Below are positions 61,156 through 64,000 of a stretch of 64,000 bases of DNA, in pieces. The stretch spans positions 79,998,340-80,062,339 of the forward strand of contig CM072812.1 of NCBI GenBank assembly GCA_037013495.1, written 5' to 3'. The notes beneath the pieces are model-generated. The model made no database searches and was not told the DNA's origin. It saw only the letters and a list, made by a program, of their open reading frames with translations. The position numbers were made by a program, and so were the translations under genes. Numbering within the stretch: position 1 is the stretch's first letter; the number at the start of each line of letters is the position of its first letter. The stretch comes from Hippophae tibetana. Its lineage: Eukaryota > Streptophyta > Magnoliopsida > Rosales > Elaeagnaceae.

Positions 61156-61845
61156 GCATTCCTCAACGATGTTGAAAACAAGTTAAAACGTAACCAAACG
61201 GTCACCCATGAATTACAAGAATGACAATCGTCCATTTTTAGTGACTAGTACTTATCGTTGGACAGTGACCCATAGACTACACATCCACTTAGCATTCTAC
61301 ATCTGAGGGATCGAGTAGGTAAATGTGGACCACGACAGCCAAAAAGAACGTTCAAGCATGCTAGGGACACATATACTACTTTGAAGTCCACCTTACACCA
61401 ATGCTAGATGTCGGGCGAAATTAGGCAACAAGATAAATCAATTACCATTTCCATAGGTAGCCAACACAACAACCTATATGTTGCCCAATAATCAAGGACT
61501 CTTGTGGCAATATTGAAGCAAATTGAGCAGTGATAGTTTGATGCCATAGCACGAAGCTTACCAACCAACACAATCCAAGCACCACTCACATGCCATTACG
61601 TACGCTAGACACAACATCACCAAACATATCAAAACACCACCAGTAAATTTGTTTCTAACAAAGCCTAGACGATCAAGCAATATTCATTTAAGAGCACCAA
61701 TGCCCACCATGCCATGTTTCCCATCTCAAAGAAAAACATCAATGCAACAAATTCCCTCAACCAAAGTGGTGCCATCAACACATCAACCTGAGCATTGCAG
61801 TGTGCGGTTAGTTTAGCACATTGATGAGCAGAACCAGCATCGCCG
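61156..61845 (-). other. Probable rDNA external transcribed spacer relic
   Basis: The sequence continues 5' of 18S on the minus strand with a base composition unlike the AT-rich flank. ETS sequence is species-specific, so this is assigned by position only. The flank changes character near 61850. Confidence 0.45.
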
Positions 61846-61859
61846 ATTCTGTTAATACT

Positions 61860-63322
61860 TTGGTTTTATATTTATAAAACTCTCGTAAGTGCATGAATCA
61901 TTTCATAGAAAATGATAAGTATACTCCCAAGGTCGATCTAAGGAAGGAATATATGTGGTTTTTAATTTATTATTCAAACTTTTAAAAACAAAATTAAATT
62001 CTAAACATCCTGTTACAATATTTTGGTTTTTGTGTTTCTAATCTAATAACATAAAAATAAATATAGATACAGATTCAATAAATATTTATGCAAATTTTAT
62101 CATTTATAATAGTAGAGTATTTATGGATATAATAACTAAGTAATTATGCTTGCTCATATTATTTAGGTTATTAAATATATAAATTGATATTTATTGATTC
62201 TTTTTTTTATATGAATAACACCTTTGGTGGGATTAGATATTCTTTGTTAACTAAACAAATTAATTAACACCTATGGGTGGGGTTGATAACTAATTTGGTT
62301 AATTAAATTAATTCTTTTTCTAGGAGATTGAAAATGAACCATTTAAATGCCACCTTTGGTGGGGTTAAACAGTTTAAACTTTATTCAAGGTGTCCAAATT
62401 AAACCTAAGAATTTAGTTATCTGAGTAATAACTTCTAAGTTTTAAAACCACTGCTAAAAACATGCTGTCAATACATTTTCAGATAATAATTCTTATAAAA
62501 AATTTTGAAATAGAGCTTCACTCTAACTACCGGGCGATTGTACCAACAAATAAAAGAGCACTACTCTAAATCAGACTGGATAACTTAACCTTAAAATCTA
62601 ATTTTTAGATTTAAGTTTGTAATGAAAAATTATAGATTTCTCTCTAACATTCTTAATATAAAATCTTGAATAAAAACAAAATCAATTCATTTTAGAGATT
62701 TTTACCTATTTAATATTTCGCAAGCATAACAACGTTATTATTATATCATGTTTACAAACAGCCAGCAAATTTAAATTTAATCACAGATAAATTAAATATA
62801 ACATGTAAGAATAAAACATAAAAAATAACTATAAAGAAAATAAAATCCTTACAGTAGTTTGATGCTATTCCTTTTGCTGGAAAATCTCCAAACGTAAATT
62901 GCACTCCCATTTATTGAATAAAAACATAATTAGTTCTTCTAAAAAAGAGAAGAACTCTAAAACTAAGAAAAGCTAAAAACTAGGAAATGGAGAGAAAGAA
63001 AGAGAAGAGAAGAGAAGATGTGTTTTGAGGTGTGATTTGAAGTGAAGAGAATGAGGGTATTTATAGGTGAGGAGGGGAAGAAAAAGTGGGTGAAAAAATG
63101 ATTAAAAATGGTGGAAACACGAAGTAGTGAATGATGATGCCATGCTAACGTGGGGTGGCAACGTGCACAGATTGGTGCAGATAGGTGCAGCGGCATGCGC
63201 GGACTGGGTGCTGATGGGCAGTGGCGCACGCAGACTGGAGCAGGGGCACGCGCGGATAGGGAGATGCGGCGTGCGGGACCGGGCACTGATGGGTGCGTGG
63301 CTGTTCGACGCGGCTGGGCGTG
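61860..63322 (-). repeat. LTR-like block within gypsy debris
   Basis: It has the same architecture as the solo LTR at 47552-49558: an AT-rich plus-strand left part with a TAAGTATACTCCCAAGGTC-type start, then a minus-strand TATA box (CCTATAAATACCC, complement of about 63054-63066), then a GC-rich block (63130-63320) upstream of it. It joins the integrase frame at about 63322. No clear TG..CA ends or target duplication were found, so whether this is an insertion or a deletion junction is open. Confidence 0.4.
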
Positions 63323-64000
63323 GATAGCTTCTACCCACTTGGATACATAATCCACATCAACCAAAATATATTGAATGGGGGAAAAGGACCCATAAAGTCA
63401 ATCTCTCATACATCAAAGAGTTCAACAACTAAATTAGATGTCAAAGGCATTTCATCTCTTTTGCTTATGTTTCTTGTTCTTTGACATCTATCACATTGTG
63501 CACAAAATATATGAGCATCTTTAAAAAGAGTGGGCCAAAATAATCCAAACTGTAATACATTACAGACTGTCTTTTCACCACCAAAATGCTCCCCACAATT
63601 AAGTTTATGACAAAAAGTTAGAATGCTCTTATGTTCTTCTTCATGTACACATCTTCAGATGACTTGTTCTTGACCAATCTTGTATAAATAAGGGTCATCC
63701 TAGAAATAGTCCTTAATAGTTTTAAAAAACCTTTTCTTGTCCTGATATGAAGTGTTAGGTCGTAGAACACCAGTGGCAAGATAGTTTACAATATCAGCAT
63801 ACCATGGGTTTGGACCTATTGAAAATAACTGTTCATCAGGAAAGGTTTCAACTATATTTTCAATACTCTCATCTTTAAGAGAATTGAAGTCAGAAATCAA
63901 CCTAGACAAATGGTCAGCTACTATGTTTTCATTGCCTTTCTTATCCTTAATTTCTAGGTCAAATTCTTGTAAGAGTAAGACGCACCTGATTAATCTTAGT
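63323..64000 (-). pseudogene. Ty3/gypsy (Athila-like) RNase H end and integrase N-terminus
   Basis: The minus strand reads, from the window edge: [34 protein letters not shown] (RNase H end), [13 protein letters not shown], a zinc-binding HHCC block (CHKLNCGEHFGGEKT...CAQCDRCQR, about 63483-63610), LFDVWEIDFMGPFPP, and VDYVSKWVEA at about 63325-63355, where integrase stops. A few stops and small shifts occur. The element continues beyond the right edge. Confidence 0.8.

Noticed and set aside
1-64000. CRISPR arrays, bacterial operons or riboswitches
   Set aside because: Spliced genes, plant retroelements and rDNA show nuclear plant DNA; no spaced short repeats of the CRISPR type were seen.

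Overview
This is nuclear DNA from a flowering plant, most likely a eudicot. It is AT-rich, its genes are split by GT/AG introns, and most of it is transposable-element debris (Ty1/copia, Ty3/gypsy, LINE, inverted-repeat elements). The encoded proteins are closest to eudicot families. The species cannot be named from the sequence alone. All family assignments come from reading motifs and recalled family features; no search was run.

Layout. (1) 1-23272, + strand: the last eight exons of an N-acyltransferase gene of the DUF482/FemAB-like family. Its introns are swollen by retrotransposons. Intron 2 of the visible part holds a deleted copia remnant (713-2068). The 12-kb intron 6106-18178 holds a nested copia composite bounded by a perfect 5-bp target duplication (6198-17865). 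The last intron holds a structurally complete copia element (18389-22603) with LTRs, primer site, purine tract and target duplication. (2) 23273-30640: gene-poor, AT-rich DNA with a MITE, a 266-bp tandem duplication, a 1.9-kb element with arms of more than 300 bp, and a LINE 3' end. (3) 30641-36606, - strand: a complete seven-exon CLC-type anion channel/exchanger gene, closest to CLC-c, predicted 765 aa. (4) 36607-40440: AT-rich intergenic DNA. (5) About 40446-50160, - strand: a decayed endogenous pararetrovirus (Caulimoviridae) of near genome length, with movement-protein, zinc-knuckle, protease, reverse transcriptase, RNase H and transactivator-like regions. A 2,007-bp solo LTR with a perfect target duplication splits its movement-protein region. 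(6) 52099-53612, - strand: a complete small gene for a twin-CX9C mitochondrial protein (CMC2-like, 75 aa), with a 400-bp foldback element and a GC-rich probable leader upstream. (7) About 58500-61840: a decayed, inverted piece of 45S ribosomal DNA (25S 5' part, ITS2, 5.8S, ITS1, internally deleted 18S, probable ETS). (8) About 61860-64000: gypsy (Athila-like) debris running off the right edge.

Three real host genes are visible (N-acyltransferase-like, CLC-c-like, CMC2-like) and nothing suggests they act together. The most unusual content is the near-complete but dead pararetrovirus carrying a solo LTR, the dispersed rDNA pseudogene, and the layered copia nest inside an intron of a gene whose exons all remain open with canonical splice sites.
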